A stretch of DNA of 61,778 nucleotides from JBFMFH01 sp040752275 (GCA_040752275.1 JBFMFH010000083.1:1-61778), one strand, 5' to 3'. Shown: positions 20,035 through 29,078, counted from the stretch's first letter. Notes: generated by a model from the letters alone, not told the origin. A program made the numbers and translations.

Positions 20035-21471
20035 CTACAGCAGCTTCGCGGCGAGTTCCGCGATGCGCGATCGCACGACCTCGTGCATCGTGAGATGGGC
20101 GAAGCAGGGCTCACCCTTGAACCGCTCGACCACCTGCACGAGGCCATTCGACAGCGACGTAATCTCTGCACGGTCGATCTGGTCCGGATCCCCGGTGAGG
20201 ATCACTCTCGACCCTTCCCCGGCCCGAGTGAGCACGAGCTTCATGTCTTCCTGCGTCAGGTTCTGCCCGTCGTCGACGACGATCGCCGCATCATGGATGG
20301 ACCGGCCCCGCAGGTAGTTGATGGGAGCGATCTCCAGGGTCCGACTCTGAAGCAGGCCCTCGACGGTCGGATGCGACCCTTCCTTGCGGTCCTTCTCCCG
20401 TTCCCCGTGGTGCTCGGCCAGCTGGTTGGTCCACCGAGCGGAGCCATGGAGCCGGCGCATGATGAAGTCCATGTTGTCGAGGATGGGCTTCGCCCACGGG
20501 ACCATCTTCTCGCCGACGTCGCCGGGCAGGAACCCGAGTTCGCGGCCCGCTTCGGCGTTCAGGCGGTAGACCTCGATCTTCGACACCTTCCCGCTCCGGA
20601 GCAGCTCGTAGGCCGAGAGCAGCGCCATCAGCGTCTTCCCGGTTCCGGCGATGCCGACCAGACTGACGATGAGTGTCTGCTCGTCGAGGATCATCTCGCG
20701 GGCGCACGCCTGCTCGGATGTGGAGGGACCGAAACGGTCGGAGGTCTTCGTGTTGACGCGCCGCAGGAAGTCGGCACCGTCCAGCCGTTTGAAGATGCCC
20801 CACGCGCTCTTTCCGTTGCCGCGCACCTGCAGTTCGCAGCACTGGTTGGCCAGAAGCGATGAGACGTCGACGAACGGCTCGAGGGCGTCGGCCGGCAGGC
20901 GCTGCTCGTGGTGCAGGGTCGAGAGCAGCGTGGCGTGCTCGGGCGGCAGCTCGATGCGTGCGCGGCCCGAGTAGAACTTCTCGGGCGAGGCGACGGGCCG
21001 GTCGCTCCAGTAGTCCTCGGCGCTGACGCCCCGCGCCCGAGCCTTGCACCGCATGGCCGCGTCTCGTGTGACGAGTATCACCTGATCGGCCGGATGCTCC
21101 GCCTGCTGGAGATCGGCCAGCAGGATGATCGCATCGTCCGCGTAGCGCGGGTTGAAGCCTGGCCAGGCCCGGTCGAGCGGCAGAGTGCCGCCGTGGAACC
21201 TCAGGACACCCTCGTTGAAAGGGATGCCGCCGTGCAGTTGGTCCGGGGAGGCCTGGCTCTGGATCCGGTCGAGAAGCCGGATCGTGTTGCGCGCCGTGAC
21301 GCCGATGCCGTTCGCGGCCGTGCGCCGCCGGTCCAGTTCCTGCAGAACCGGGAAGGGCACCACGACGGTGTTGTGCTGTGTCAGGTTGTGGAGTGCGTCG
21401 GGCGCGGAAACCAGAATGCTCGTGTCAACAACATAGACCTTGCGTGGAGAACGTGCGTCCCCATCTGCCAT
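20035..21471 (-). CDS. PhoH-family ATPase with N-terminal PIN domain
   Basis: The 478-residue protein has an N-terminal PIN nuclease domain (VYVVDTSILV; FPVLQELDRR; DDAIILLADL; VTRDAAMRCKA) and a C-terminal PhoH domain with Walker A GIAGTGKTLMAL and Walker B-like AAIVVDDGQNLT. This PIN-PhoH architecture (YlaK/PhoH2-like) is linked to RNA unwinding and cleavage. The ATG at 21471 has a GAGGA ribosome-binding site; an upstream in-frame start is less likely. The 285-bp upstream region contains TTGACG twice but no clear promoter. Confidence 0.92.
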   Translation of the reverse strand: MADGDARSPRKVYVVDTSILVSAPDALHNLTQHNTVVVPFPVLQELDRRRTAANGIGVTARNTIRLLDRIQSQASPDQLHGGIPFNEGVLRFHGGTLPLDRAWPGFNPRYADDAIILLADLQQAEHPADQVILVTRDAAMRCKARARGVSAEDYWSDRPVASPEKFYSGRARIELPPEHATLLSTLHHEQRLPADALEPFVDVSSLLANQCCELQVRGNGKSAWGIFKRLDGADFLRRVNTKTSDRFGPSTSEQACAREMILDEQTLIVSLVGIAGTGKTLMALLSAYELLRSGKVSKIEVYRLNAEAGRELGFLPGDVGEKMVPWAKPILDNMDFIMRRLHGSARWTNQLAEHHGEREKDRKEGSHPTVEGLLQSRTLEIAPINYLRGRSIHDAAIVVDDGQNLTQEDMKLVLTRAGEGSRVILTGDPDQIDRAEITSLSNGLVQVVERFKGEPCFAHLTMHEVVRSRIAELAAKLL

Positions 21472-21756
21472 CCGGTCCTCCTCGGCCCGATGCCCAGAAC
21501 CGCGCTGGGACACGGGAGCACCAAGCCGTTGTACCGACAGCATACTGCGTCAAGGTCACGATTCCGTCAACGGGAACTTTCGCGGGGGTTCGCAGGGTCG
21601 ACGTCCGCCCCGCTCCGCGGCCGAGGTCGTGCCGTCGCCGCGTCCGGGGACGGTCGAGGCCGGTGGGATGCCTGGGGGCGGCGGAGCGCGGGTCGCTCGC
21701 CTGCCGCCGGTGGTCCGTTGTACACTCGGAGTTCCCGGACCTGCTGGGAGAACCCT

Positions 21757-22017
21757 ATGCCCCACGACGCGACGCTGAACCCCGGGTCGATCGTCGGCCG
21801 ACTGCTCGCCAGGCTGAATCTGCGCTTCCCGGTCCTGGTCGGCGTGCTGGCCGCACTCACGCTCGTCGACGTCCTCGTTCCGGATTTCATCCCGTTCGCG
21901 GACGAGATCGGGCTGACGCTGTTGACCGTCCTGCTCTCCCGGTGGAAGGCGCGCAGGGCGCCGGAGGCGCAGGAGACGCCCGTGACGCCACCGTCTCGGG
22001 CCGGGCGCGACGACTGA
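21757..22017 (+). CDS. Small membrane protein (DUF6116-like)
   Basis: The 86-residue protein has two hydrophobic stretches (FPVLVGVLAALTLVDVLVPD and EIGLTLLTVLLSRWKARR) joined by a short loop with PDFIPFADE, and a polar tail. It resembles the short DUF6116 family, tentatively. A GGGAG sequence serves as ribosome-binding site. It is 68 nt upstream of the SPFH gene on the same strand and may be co-transcribed with it. Confidence 0.75.
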   Translation: MPHDATLNPGSIVGRLLARLNLRFPVLVGVLAALTLVDVLVPDFIPFADEIGLTLLTVLLSRWKARRAPEAQETPVTPPSRAGRDD

Positions 22018-22085
22018 CGGCGGACGCAGGCCGCAGGAGCCGGTCCACGTCGACTGTCTGATTGTCCAACGAGGAGCATTTCACC

Positions 22086-23150
22086 ATGGGCATCATGGAC
22101 TTCATCAAGGGCGAACTGATCGACATCATCGAGTGGACCGACGATTCCCGCGACACGCTCTCGTACCGTTTCCCGGACGAGGACAAGGCGATCAAGAAAG
22201 GCGCACAGCTCATCGTGCGCGAATCGCAGGTCGTCCAGTTCATGTACCTGGGGCAGTTCGGCGACACCTTCGGACCAGGCAAGCACACCCTCGTCACGGA
22301 CAACATTCCGATCCTGACCCGCCTGGAGTCCTGGAAGTACGGGTTCGAGTCACCGTTCAAGGCCGATGTCTACTATCTCAACACGCGGCTGTTCACCGGC
22401 AACAAGTGGGGCACGTCGAACCCCGTCATGGCCCGCGACGCGGACTTCGGCATCGTCCGGTTGAGGGCCTTCGGCACCTACGATTTCAAGATCATCGAGC
22501 CCAAGCTCTTCCTGAAGGAGGTGGCCGGCTCCGATCAGAACTTCCGGCTCGACGAGTTCGCCGACACCATGCGGTCGCGAATCGTGAGCGTCTTCAGCGA
22601 AGCCCTGGCGGAGTCCAAGGTCCCGGTGCTCGACGTCGCCACCCGCTACTCGGAACTGGGCGAAGCCCTGTTGCCGCTCATCAACCCGGTGGTGGGCGCG
22701 AAGTACGGTCTCGAGATCACGAGCTTCATTCTCGAGAACGTCTCGGTGCCACCTGAGGTCGAGCAGGCCATCGACAAGCGGTCGAGCATGGCCGCAATCG
22801 GCAACCTGAACGAGTACGTGAAGTACCAGATGGGCAAGGGCATGGAGTCCGGGTCCGGCGGCGCGGCAGGCACCGCAGCGGAACTTGCCGTGGGCTTCGG
22901 TATCGCCCAGCAGATGATGCAGCAGGGCTTCGCGGGCGGGCAGCCTGGGACGGCGCCGCTCGCCGGCGCCGCGGCGGCAGCGGGCGCGCCTGGCATCGAG
23001 ATGCTGACGCCGGCCGACGTGGCGAGGGTCCTGAATGTCGCGGAGGCCGACGTGCTCGCGATCATCACGGCCGGGGACCTCAAGGCCAAGAAGATCGGCT
23101 CGACCTACCGGATCACCCGGACGTCCCTCGACGCGTATCTGTCGTCATGA
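22086..23150 (+). CDS. SPFH-domain (YdjI-like) protein with C-terminal excisionase-type helix-turn-helix
   Basis: The 354-residue protein begins MGIMDFIKGELIDIIEW and matches the YdjI / 'virion core protein' SPFH family. The ATG at 22086 is chosen because GAGGAG sits 8 nt upstream; a TTG further up is rejected. A glycine/alanine-rich linker (about 255-300) precedes a C-terminal segment LTPADVARVLNVAEADVLAI plus DLKAKKIGSTYRITRTSL, which reads like an excisionase/MerR-type helix-turn-helix. The usual family member ends in a zinc ribbon instead. Here the zinc ribbons are on the next gene, whose ATG overlaps this stop. Confidence 0.88.
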   Translation: MGIMDFIKGELIDIIEWTDDSRDTLSYRFPDEDKAIKKGAQLIVRESQVVQFMYLGQFGDTFGPGKHTLVTDNIPILTRLESWKYGFESPFKADVYYLNTRLFTGNKWGTSNPVMARDADFGIVRLRAFGTYDFKIIEPKLFLKEVAGSDQNFRLDEFADTMRSRIVSVFSEALAESKVPVLDVATRYSELGEALLPLINPVVGAKYGLEITSFILENVSVPPEVEQAIDKRSSMAAIGNLNEYVKYQMGKGMESGSGGAAGTAAELAVGFGIAQQMMQQGFAGGQPGTAPLAGAAAAAGAPGIEMLTPADVARVLNVAEADVLAIITAGDLKAKKIGSTYRITRTSLDAYLSS

Positions 23151-24238
23151 GCGAGATCGCGGCGCGTGAGAAGCATGCCTGCGCGGCCTGCGGAGCGCAG
23201 GCGGAGTGGAGTCCGGCCAAGCAGATGCTCGTGTGCCCGTTCTGCGGGACCGAGGCTCCGTACGAACTCGACCAGGACACCGGGAAGATCCAGGAGATCG
23301 ACCTGGTCAAGGCGCTCCGGGAGCTGCCCGACGACCTGCGCGGCTGGCAGACCGAGCGGCGCAGCGTCCAGTGCCAGAGCTGCAAGGCCGTCATGGTCTA
23401 TGACGCGGCCCGGGTCGGGCAGAACTGCGAGTTCTGCGGGTCACCGGCACTCGTCGACTATCACGAGATCAAGTCGCCGATCCGACCCCAGAGTCTTCTG
23501 CCCTTCAAGGTGTCCGAGTCGCAGGTCCGGGAGAGCATGCGCCGATGGTACGCGAGCAAGTGGTTTGCGCCCGGCGCGCTCAAACGCAAGGCCCTGGTCG
23601 ACCAGGTCAAGGGTCTCTACGTCCCCTACTGGACGTTCGACGCCCAGGTGCACTGCCCGTGGGAAGCCGAGGCCGGCTACTACTACTACGTCGGCGAGGA
23701 GGTTCGGGACAGCCAGGGCCGCGCGCAGGTCAAGCAGGTGCGAAAGGTCCGCTGGGAATACGCCCAGGGCGAGATCGACCACTTCTTCGACGATGAGCCC
23801 GTGCCCGGCACGCATGGCGTCAACTCGAACCTGCTGAAGAGCGTGGAGCCCTTTCCGACGGCGGAACTCGTGCCGTACGACACAGGCTATCTGTCGGGTC
23901 ACGTGGTCGAGCACTACCAGGTCGTCCTCGTCGATGCCGCCAAGCGCTCGCGCGAGCAGATGCACGACCAGCTCATGTCGCTCTGCGCGGCCCAGGTGCC
24001 CGGTGACACGCATCGCAATCTGCGGATCAATCCGGTCTATTCGAGCGAGACGTTCAAGCACATCCTGGTGCCGGTCTGGCTGCTGACCTACACGTTCGGC
24101 CGGAAGGTGTTCCAGGTGGTGGCGAACGGGTACACCGGCGTCATCGCGGGCCAGTACCCGAAGAGCTTCTGGAAGGTCGCTCTGGTGACCGCGGCGGTCG
24201 TGCTGGTGATCCTGCTGATTGTGCTATCGCAACAGTAG
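23147..24238 (+). CDS. Double zinc-ribbon membrane protein, partner of the SPFH protein
   Basis: The 363-residue protein starts with two zinc ribbons (CAACGAQ..CPFCG and CQSCKA..CEFCGSP), followed by a large beta-rich domain and a single C-terminal membrane helix (VALVTAAVVLVILLIVLS). It resembles the YdjG-type zinc-ribbon proteins encoded beside SPFH protein YdjI in Bacillus. A membrane-stress role is inferred from that operon. ATGA overlap with the SPFH gene implies stoichiometric translation. Confidence 0.85.
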   Translation: MSEIAAREKHACAACGAQAEWSPAKQMLVCPFCGTEAPYELDQDTGKIQEIDLVKALRELPDDLRGWQTERRSVQCQSCKAVMVYDAARVGQNCEFCGSPALVDYHEIKSPIRPQSLLPFKVSESQVRESMRRWYASKWFAPGALKRKALVDQVKGLYVPYWTFDAQVHCPWEAEAGYYYYVGEEVRDSQGRAQVKQVRKVRWEYAQGEIDHFFDDEPVPGTHGVNSNLLKSVEPFPTAELVPYDTGYLSGHVVEHYQVVLVDAAKRSREQMHDQLMSLCAAQVPGDTHRNLRINPVYSSETFKHILVPVWLLTYTFGRKVFQVVANGYTGVIAGQYPKSFWKVALVTAAVVLVILLIVLSQQ

Positions 24239-24258
24239 GTAAGGCAGCCGCTCGGCCT

Positions 24259-24289
24259 CAGGCGCTCGGCGACAGCAGGGATCAGGGGG
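24259..24289. repeat. Dispersed repeat, copy 1
   Basis: About 31 bp beginning CAGGCGCTCGGCGACAGCAG is nearly identical to 29263-29293, differing by one base in the aligned part. It lies in the 210-bp gap between the zinc-ribbon gene and the convergent secreted-protein gene. The remainder of that gap shows no gene. Confidence 0.75.
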
Positions 24290-24448
24290 CAGGGACCCGA
24301 CGTCACCCGACCTTCGGACGCGCGGCGACGCCGAGGCGGGCAGGAACCTGGTGCCAGGAGTCAGTGGACAGGAACAGAATGGCGGAGCGGGCCTGACGCC
24401 ACGGCGTGCTGCATCCTGGAAGTCGAACAAGAACGACGGCTGGGCGTG

Positions 24449-24892
24449 CTACTTGTTGCCAAGGTACCAGTACTTGCCGATCTTCACCATCCTCAGCGAA
24501 GGAGGCCCAATCTCTCCCTTCAACAGAAACGTGGCTGTAGTCCCCGCGGCATCGTAGGTCGGGGTCCGCGTTCGGGCGTGCGTGAACGCCGCCAGGACAT
24601 GGTCCGCCTGGGCGGAGAACAATTCGACCCAAGCCTCCAGCGCTGCCTGTGCCCCACCTCGCGCCTTCACCTGGTCGGGTGGAGCGAACTGCAACAGGAA
24701 GGCCCGGTAGTCCTTCGATTCGAGGAGGCGGACCGCCTCGCCGATCGCCGTCTCAACCTGCTCCCTGGGATCGAAGCCGGGCGCAATCTGTGGGAATGTG
24801 AGGCCCACGGACATGCAGAACACGAGGAAGGAGAGGACAATCGATGTTGCGACTCCTGGGAGTCGACCCCCATCGCAGAGCGACCGCATCAT
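24449..24892 (-). CDS. Secreted or anchored protein of unknown function coupled to the ADOP permease
   Basis: The 147-residue protein has an N-terminal hydrophobic segment (TSIVLSFLVFCMSVGLTF) and a C-terminal domain of about 100 residues rich in alpha/beta pattern, ending in MVKIGKYWYLGNK. The start ATGATG spans the permease stop codon, so translation is coupled. I do not recognise a named family. The fold of the last half (TTATFLLKGEIGPPSLRMVK) would suit an NTF2-like domain, but this is a guess. Confidence 0.65.
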   Translation of the reverse strand: MMRSLCDGGRLPGVATSIVLSFLVFCMSVGLTFPQIAPGFDPREQVETAIGEAVRLLESKDYRAFLLQFAPPDQVKARGGAQAALEAWVELFSAQADHVLAAFTHARTRTPTYDAAGTTATFLLKGEIGPPSLRMVKIGKYWYLGNK

Positions 24893-27486
24893 TCCTCCCG
24901 CAGCAACGACTGAAGGTCGAGCCGGGTCACCGTCCGCGCTGGGCCCCAACATGCGCCAAGGGCCGTGACCCCGATCAGGCCGAGCACGAGCACCCAACTG
25001 AGAGCGTCGAACGGCGTGAGACCGTATAACATCGAGACGAGCCCACGGGCGAGTCCGATGGCCGTGAGTGTGCCGACCCCAAGGCCGGTCGCGGTGACCC
25101 GGACGCTGTCACGCAACACAGCGCGGCGAATCTGCTTGGGCGATGCGCCAAGTGCCGCTCGAATGGCAAGCTCGCGGTGCTTGCGGCTCACGGCATAGGA
25201 CAAGACGGTGTACAGCCCGCCAGCGGCACCGAGAGCCGCCATGACGGCGAATGCCACCGCGAGCCATGCGGCTGCCCGCGGGCGGGCGAGCTTCGCGGCA
25301 TAGGCGCGCTCGACGGGTCCGACATCCTGTACCCTCACCTCGGGGTGTGCTGAAGCCAGGCGGTGACGAATGAGCGCCCCGTCCGGACACTCGGGGGCGC
25401 AGCGCAGGCTCACCATCGCCGTGTTCGCCACGCCACCGTAGGGCTGGTAAAGTTCAGGACCATCGTCCTGCGAATCCAGCGACGGGTAATGTATCTCCCT
25501 GGCGACGCCGACCACGCGCAGGCTCTCTCTCTCGAAGAAGAGGGTGCGGCCCAAGGGATCGGCATCCGGCCACAGCGCTTGGCCAAGCTCCTCAGAAACC
25601 ACGACGTCGCTTGGCGAGTCGAGGGAACTGAAGGCACGCCCGCTCACGATTCCAATCCGGTAGAGCGAAAAGAACTCCGGGCTGACGGCGTAGCGTGTCA
25701 CTCTCATCTCGTTAGCGCTCGCACCGGGGCGGTCGGATCGCCACTCGCCCGAGGCGATGAACCCTCCGCCGGGCGGAACACCGTAGGACCAGGCGACGTC
25801 CTGCACGACGTCCATCTTCCGGAAAGTCTCCTCCAAATTGCGCGCGCGAACCGCGCGTCCTATGGCATCGGCGTCGCTGGCGGGATCGACGTTCAACCAG
25901 AGGGTCGTGATACCCGACGTGTCAAAACCCCTGTCCGCCGTCGCGAGATTGACGAACGAACGAGTCAGAAGCGTGGCCCCCACCAGCAGCGTGCAGGCCA
26001 GTGCGAGTTGACCTATCAGAAGGGTCTGCGTGAAGGCACGTGCTCTGCGAGTTTCCGTTCCACCGCAGTCCAGGACGCGCAGGGACTCGCCGATACGGAC
26101 CTTCGTCCCAATCCACGCGGGAAGGACTCCAGCGCCTAGGGTGGCCAGCAGCCCCGCAACGCCTGTGGCGACGACTGCCCGCTCGTCAAGGCTCAGAGGG
26201 TTGAGCGTCCGCAGGAGAAGTGGCTCCGGCAGAAGCGCCCGCGCCATGGAAACGAGGGCCCAGGCGATGGCAGCGCCAACGGCGGTGCCGAGCACGCCCA
26301 TCACCCCGGTCTCTGTCAGCACTTGCCGCACCAGGCGCGAACGTGGAGCCCCAAGCATCGTACGCACGCTGAACTCACGTCGGCGCGGCGTGAACCGGGC
26401 GAGCAGTAGGACGCACACGTTTGCACACAGGGCGATGAATACCAGCACCGCCCCGCCAGAGAGCAGCGGCACCGCTCGGCGCGAGAATGAGTCGAGCGGG
26501 CTCGTGAGCGGATACACCCATGGCCGCTGGCCGGCTGTGCTCGAATCGGCCGTGCGCGCGGCCTCCAGCGCGAGTCGCAGCGCGTCCTCGCGCGGGACGC
26601 CGGGTGCGAACCGGACGTAGGCCTTGGCTGTTCTGGTCCATCCCTCGGGTCTTGCGCGGACGCTCACCAAGTCGGTCGGGCGCCAGAGTGCTGTTTCCGC
26701 CGACGGAAACCTGAAGTCAGCGGGCAGGATACCGATGACGCTGACCCACTGGCCATCCAGCCTGATCGCACGCCCGACCAGACCCTCATCGGCGTCGAAG
26801 AGCGAGCGCCACACCGTTTCCGATACGAGCACCCTGTCTGTCTGCCCTGGGCCGCCATCGGTCGGATCGAACAGCCGGCCGCGCAGCGCAGCCACGCCGC
26901 CCAGCATCCCGAACACTCCAGGTGTTACGGTTGCAACCGCTCGCGTCACGACGACGTCGCCTGCCTCGACCAGCCCTGTGTTCGACACGGCGGATTCCAC
27001 TGCGTCGAACGCAGCACAGTCACGCCACGCGTGGATCACCGCCGGGGAGACGGTGACGATTCCTCCGTGGTCCCCTCCCAGCCACAGATGTGCGAGCTGA
27101 ACCGGCTCACGGAACGGCACGGGGCGGAGAACCAGCGAATCTACGATCGTGAACATCGCGGTCGTGATGCCGATTCCGACCGCCAGCATGCCAGAGGCCC
27201 CGAGCGTGAAGTATCGATGCGCCGCCAGATATCGTCCGGCGTAGCGCACGTCTTGGACGAGCGACTCGATCCACAGAGCCCGGACCTCGCGGACCATCTC
27301 TTTCGCCTGCTGAACGCCCCCGAAGGCGGCCCGCGCCGTTCGGCTGGCGTCATCAGGTGCCATCCCTCGCGCCAGGTTGGCCTGCGTTTCCATCTCGATA
27401 CGGAACCGCAGTTCGTCCTCCACCTCGGCATCGATCCTGTTCCGCCGCAGCAGGCCTCGTGCGCGCGCGAGCAGGCGCGTCAACAT
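24889..27486 (-). CDS. ADOP-type (acidobacterial duplicated orphan) ABC permease
   Basis: The 865-residue protein begins with the ADOP N-terminal domain (EDELRFRIEMETQANLARGM). It then has a MacB-like periplasmic domain and two FtsX permease domains (about residues 330-470 and 755-855), with typical GIGITTAMFTIVDSLVLRPVP and RKHRELAIRAALGASP motifs. No ATPase gene adjoins it, as is normal for this family. It follows a PadR regulator by 28 nt. ADOPs are abundant in Acidobacteriota, which supports the taxonomic placement. The transported substrate is unknown. Confidence 0.92.
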   Translation of the reverse strand: MLTRLLARARGLLRRNRIDAEVEDELRFRIEMETQANLARGMAPDDASRTARAAFGGVQQAKEMVREVRALWIESLVQDVRYAGRYLAAHRYFTLGASGMLAVGIGITTAMFTIVDSLVLRPVPFREPVQLAHLWLGGDHGGIVTVSPAVIHAWRDCAAFDAVESAVSNTGLVEAGDVVVTRAVATVTPGVFGMLGGVAALRGRLFDPTDGGPGQTDRVLVSETVWRSLFDADEGLVGRAIRLDGQWVSVIGILPADFRFPSAETALWRPTDLVSVRARPEGWTRTAKAYVRFAPGVPREDALRLALEAARTADSSTAGQRPWVYPLTSPLDSFSRRAVPLLSGGAVLVFIALCANVCVLLLARFTPRRREFSVRTMLGAPRSRLVRQVLTETGVMGVLGTAVGAAIAWALVSMARALLPEPLLLRTLNPLSLDERAVVATGVAGLLATLGAGVLPAWIGTKVRIGESLRVLDCGGTETRRARAFTQTLLIGQLALACTLLVGATLLTRSFVNLATADRGFDTSGITTLWLNVDPASDADAIGRAVRARNLEETFRKMDVVQDVAWSYGVPPGGGFIASGEWRSDRPGASANEMRVTRYAVSPEFFSLYRIGIVSGRAFSSLDSPSDVVVSEELGQALWPDADPLGRTLFFERESLRVVGVAREIHYPSLDSQDDGPELYQPYGGVANTAMVSLRCAPECPDGALIRHRLASAHPEVRVQDVGPVERAYAAKLARPRAAAWLAVAFAVMAALGAAGGLYTVLSYAVSRKHRELAIRAALGASPKQIRRAVLRDSVRVTATGLGVGTLTAIGLARGLVSMLYGLTPFDALSWVLVLGLIGVTALGACWGPARTVTRLDLQSLLREE

Positions 27487-27514
27487 GGCCCTTCGTCTCC
27501 TTCGCGGCCGAGTC

Positions 27515-27841
27515 TCAGATCGTGCGGAGCACGCGTCGCATCGACGCGGCGAACTGCTCCCATGTGTCCGTCTCGGCCTCCAACTGCCGGCGTCCGGCTT
27601 CCGTCACGGTGTAGATCCGCGCTCGCCGGTTGTTCTCTGAGGGTGCCATCACCGAGGTGATGTGCCCGCGCAATTCCAGCCGGTGCAGCGCGGGATACAA
27701 CGAGCCCTGGCTCACGGAAAGCCCGTCCCGCGAAACCTGACGAATCCGGTTGGATACCCCCCAGCCGTGATTCGGGCCAAGAGCGAGGATCTTGAGAATC
27801 AGCAAGTCGAGCGTTCCCTGCAGGAGTTCGGTTCTGGGCAT
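27515..27841 (-). CDS. PadR-family transcriptional regulator
   Basis: The 108-residue winged-helix protein has the PadR pattern: LLQGTLDLLILKILALGPNHGWGVSNRI, QGSLYPALHRLELRGHI and YTVTEAGRRQLEAE. It lies directly upstream of the ADOP permease, the usual pairing. Its own upstream region carries a perfect inverted repeat around the -10 box, so autoregulation is likely. Stress or ligand specificity cannot be read from the sequence. Confidence 0.93.
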   Translation of the reverse strand: MPRTELLQGTLDLLILKILALGPNHGWGVSNRIRQVSRDGLSVSQGSLYPALHRLELRGHITSVMAPSENNRRARIYTVTEAGRRQLEAETDTWEQFAASMRRVLRTI

Positions 27842-27861
27842 CCACGTTCTTCCTATCGAGC

Positions 27862-27901
27862 TTCGAGGGGAATTCTATCCGAGAGACCCCTCGAAGGTCA
27901 A
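27862..27901 (-). promoter_or_regulatory. padR-ADOP promoter and probable PadR operator
   Basis: On the minus strand TTGACC (27896-27901) and TAGAAT (27872-27877) form a sigma-70-like promoter with an 18-nt spacer. A perfect 9-bp inverted repeat, TTCGAGGGG / CCCCTCGAA, occupies 27862-27870 and 27887-27895, with a 16-nt spacer enclosing the -10 box. Position and symmetry fit a dimeric repressor site for the PadR protein encoded just downstream. Confidence 0.65.
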
Positions 27902-28025
27902 GAGGAACGCCACGGCTGATCGGCAGCACAGAGCGGGCACCAGATCACCTCGCGAAACGGCTCGCGCTTGCCTGTGGTAGGCTCGCGGGGGCGGGTTTCC
28001 CTCTATCGACCGGCCCCCGCGGTGT

Positions 28026-28262
28026 CTAGGCGTCTGATGATCTCGTCGGTGAGGTCGATGGCCGGGTCGGCCCAGGCCACAGCGCCCGTCGCAGGCCCTC
28101 ACCCGCGCGACCCGACTCGAGTGTCCAGCCCACCAGTACGCCGTGCGAGTAGGGGGGGTCGGCATCATTGGTCTCCTGGGCCAGGTCGAACCACAGATCC
28201 CACGCCGCCTCGAGTTCCTCTTCCGACATCGAACGGAGGTTGACGTCGTCCTCACTGAGCAT
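28026..28262 (-). CDS. Small acidic protein coupled to the nucleotidyltransferase-like gene, possibly frameshifted
   Basis: The 78-residue ORF starts inside the end of the upstream gene (11-nt overlap). It begins MLSEDDVNLRSMSEEELEAA, and continues with WDLWFDLAQETNDADPPYSHG. After about residue 53 the sequence becomes low-complexity and Pro/Arg-rich. Another frame reads on as WADPAIDLTDEIIRRLDTAG and stops at 28003. This suggests that a one- or two-base indel has truncated the true C-terminus. No family is recognised. Confidence 0.55.
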   Translation of the reverse strand: MLSEDDVNLRSMSEEELEAAWDLWFDLAQETNDADPPYSHGVLVGWTLESGRAGEGLRRALWPGPTRPSTSPTRSSDA

Positions 28263-29058
28263 CTGCACTGTCGTGCTCCAGACCCGGAATGGAGGTTGGC
28301 AGCCACGCTTCGGCGAGGGCGCACGCCTGCCGATGCGCATCGGCCAGCGGCAGTTCGTCGATGCCTGCCCGCCGGAACTCATCGAGGTACCGTGCAGAGG
28401 CCGCCTGATAGCGCTCGACTCGCGCACGATCGCGCTGCCGCATCCGGTCGACCTCGCACGCCAGTTCGGCAACGACGCGCTCGCGCCCCGCCGCCTCCCT
28501 GGCCGCGCGAACGCTTGGCCGATCGATGGGCGTCGTTGTCTTGGGCGCCAGGGCCAGGAGGCGATCCGGGTCGGTCGTATACAGGAGTTCGAGGTCGACG
28601 GGGAGCAGTCTCGCGATCTCGCCGATCGCGGGATAGTCTTTCGCCCGCTGGGTCTGCTTCATGCGCACGAGTGTTTCCGGATCGACGACCATCAGCCGAT
28701 CATCGGCGCTCCCCGAGCGGAGCAGTTCCTGAACGTGGGCGAACGCGACACGAGGCGGCCGGCTGAAGAAATCACAGCGGACCCGGCGGGCCCGTTCGTC
28801 CATGAACTCGAAGTGGCTCGACCAGCCGCCTGCGAGCCACCGCACATCGAGCGGCGGAGACGGCCGGTACCGTGCGTTGCGGCCCGCGAGCACGGCTCGC
28901 ACGCGGTCGCAGGCTCCCGGCTCCTCTCGAATGACCCAGTCGCCATCCTTGCTCATCATGGCGATGCGATAGAAGACGACGGCCTGCCCTGATGCCAGCA
29001 GCGCAACCGGTCTCTGCCGGTTGAACTCCCGTGTCAGTTCGAAATAGACATTCGCCAC
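28252..29058 (-). CDS. Nucleotidyltransferase-like protein (tentative)
   Basis: The 268-residue protein has an ASGQAVVFYR segment and KDGDWVI about 10 residues later, which recall the glycine loop and D-x-D metal site of nucleotidyltransferase-fold proteins. VVDPETLVRMKQTQRAKDY near residue 128 resembles the LIRLK-x-K-D helix of the AbiEii/MNT-like families. The C-terminal 100 residues are helical and Arg-rich. It overlaps a small downstream gene, so the two may form a functional pair. The family is inferred from motif spacing only. Confidence 0.5.
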   Translation of the reverse strand: MANVYFELTREFNRQRPVALLASGQAVVFYRIAMMSKDGDWVIREEPGACDRVRAVLAGRNARYRPSPPLDVRWLAGGWSSHFEFMDERARRVRCDFFSRPPRVAFAHVQELLRSGSADDRLMVVDPETLVRMKQTQRAKDYPAIGEIARLLPVDLELLYTTDPDRLLALAPKTTTPIDRPSVRAAREAAGRERVVAELACEVDRMRQRDRARVERYQAASARYLDEFRRAGIDELPLADAHRQACALAEAWLPTSIPGLEHDSADAQ

Positions 29059-29078
29059 AGCGGCATTCTACAGGACAG

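Noticed and set aside
21472..21756. Gene in the gap between phoH and the DUF6116-like gene
   Set aside because: Frames here are continuations of shadows with Arg/Pro-rich composition; no start with a ribosome-binding site or family pattern is seen.
22062..22085. Upstream TTG start for the SPFH protein
   Set aside because: A GAGGAG ribosome-binding site is correctly spaced for the ATG at 22086, and the family N-terminus begins there.
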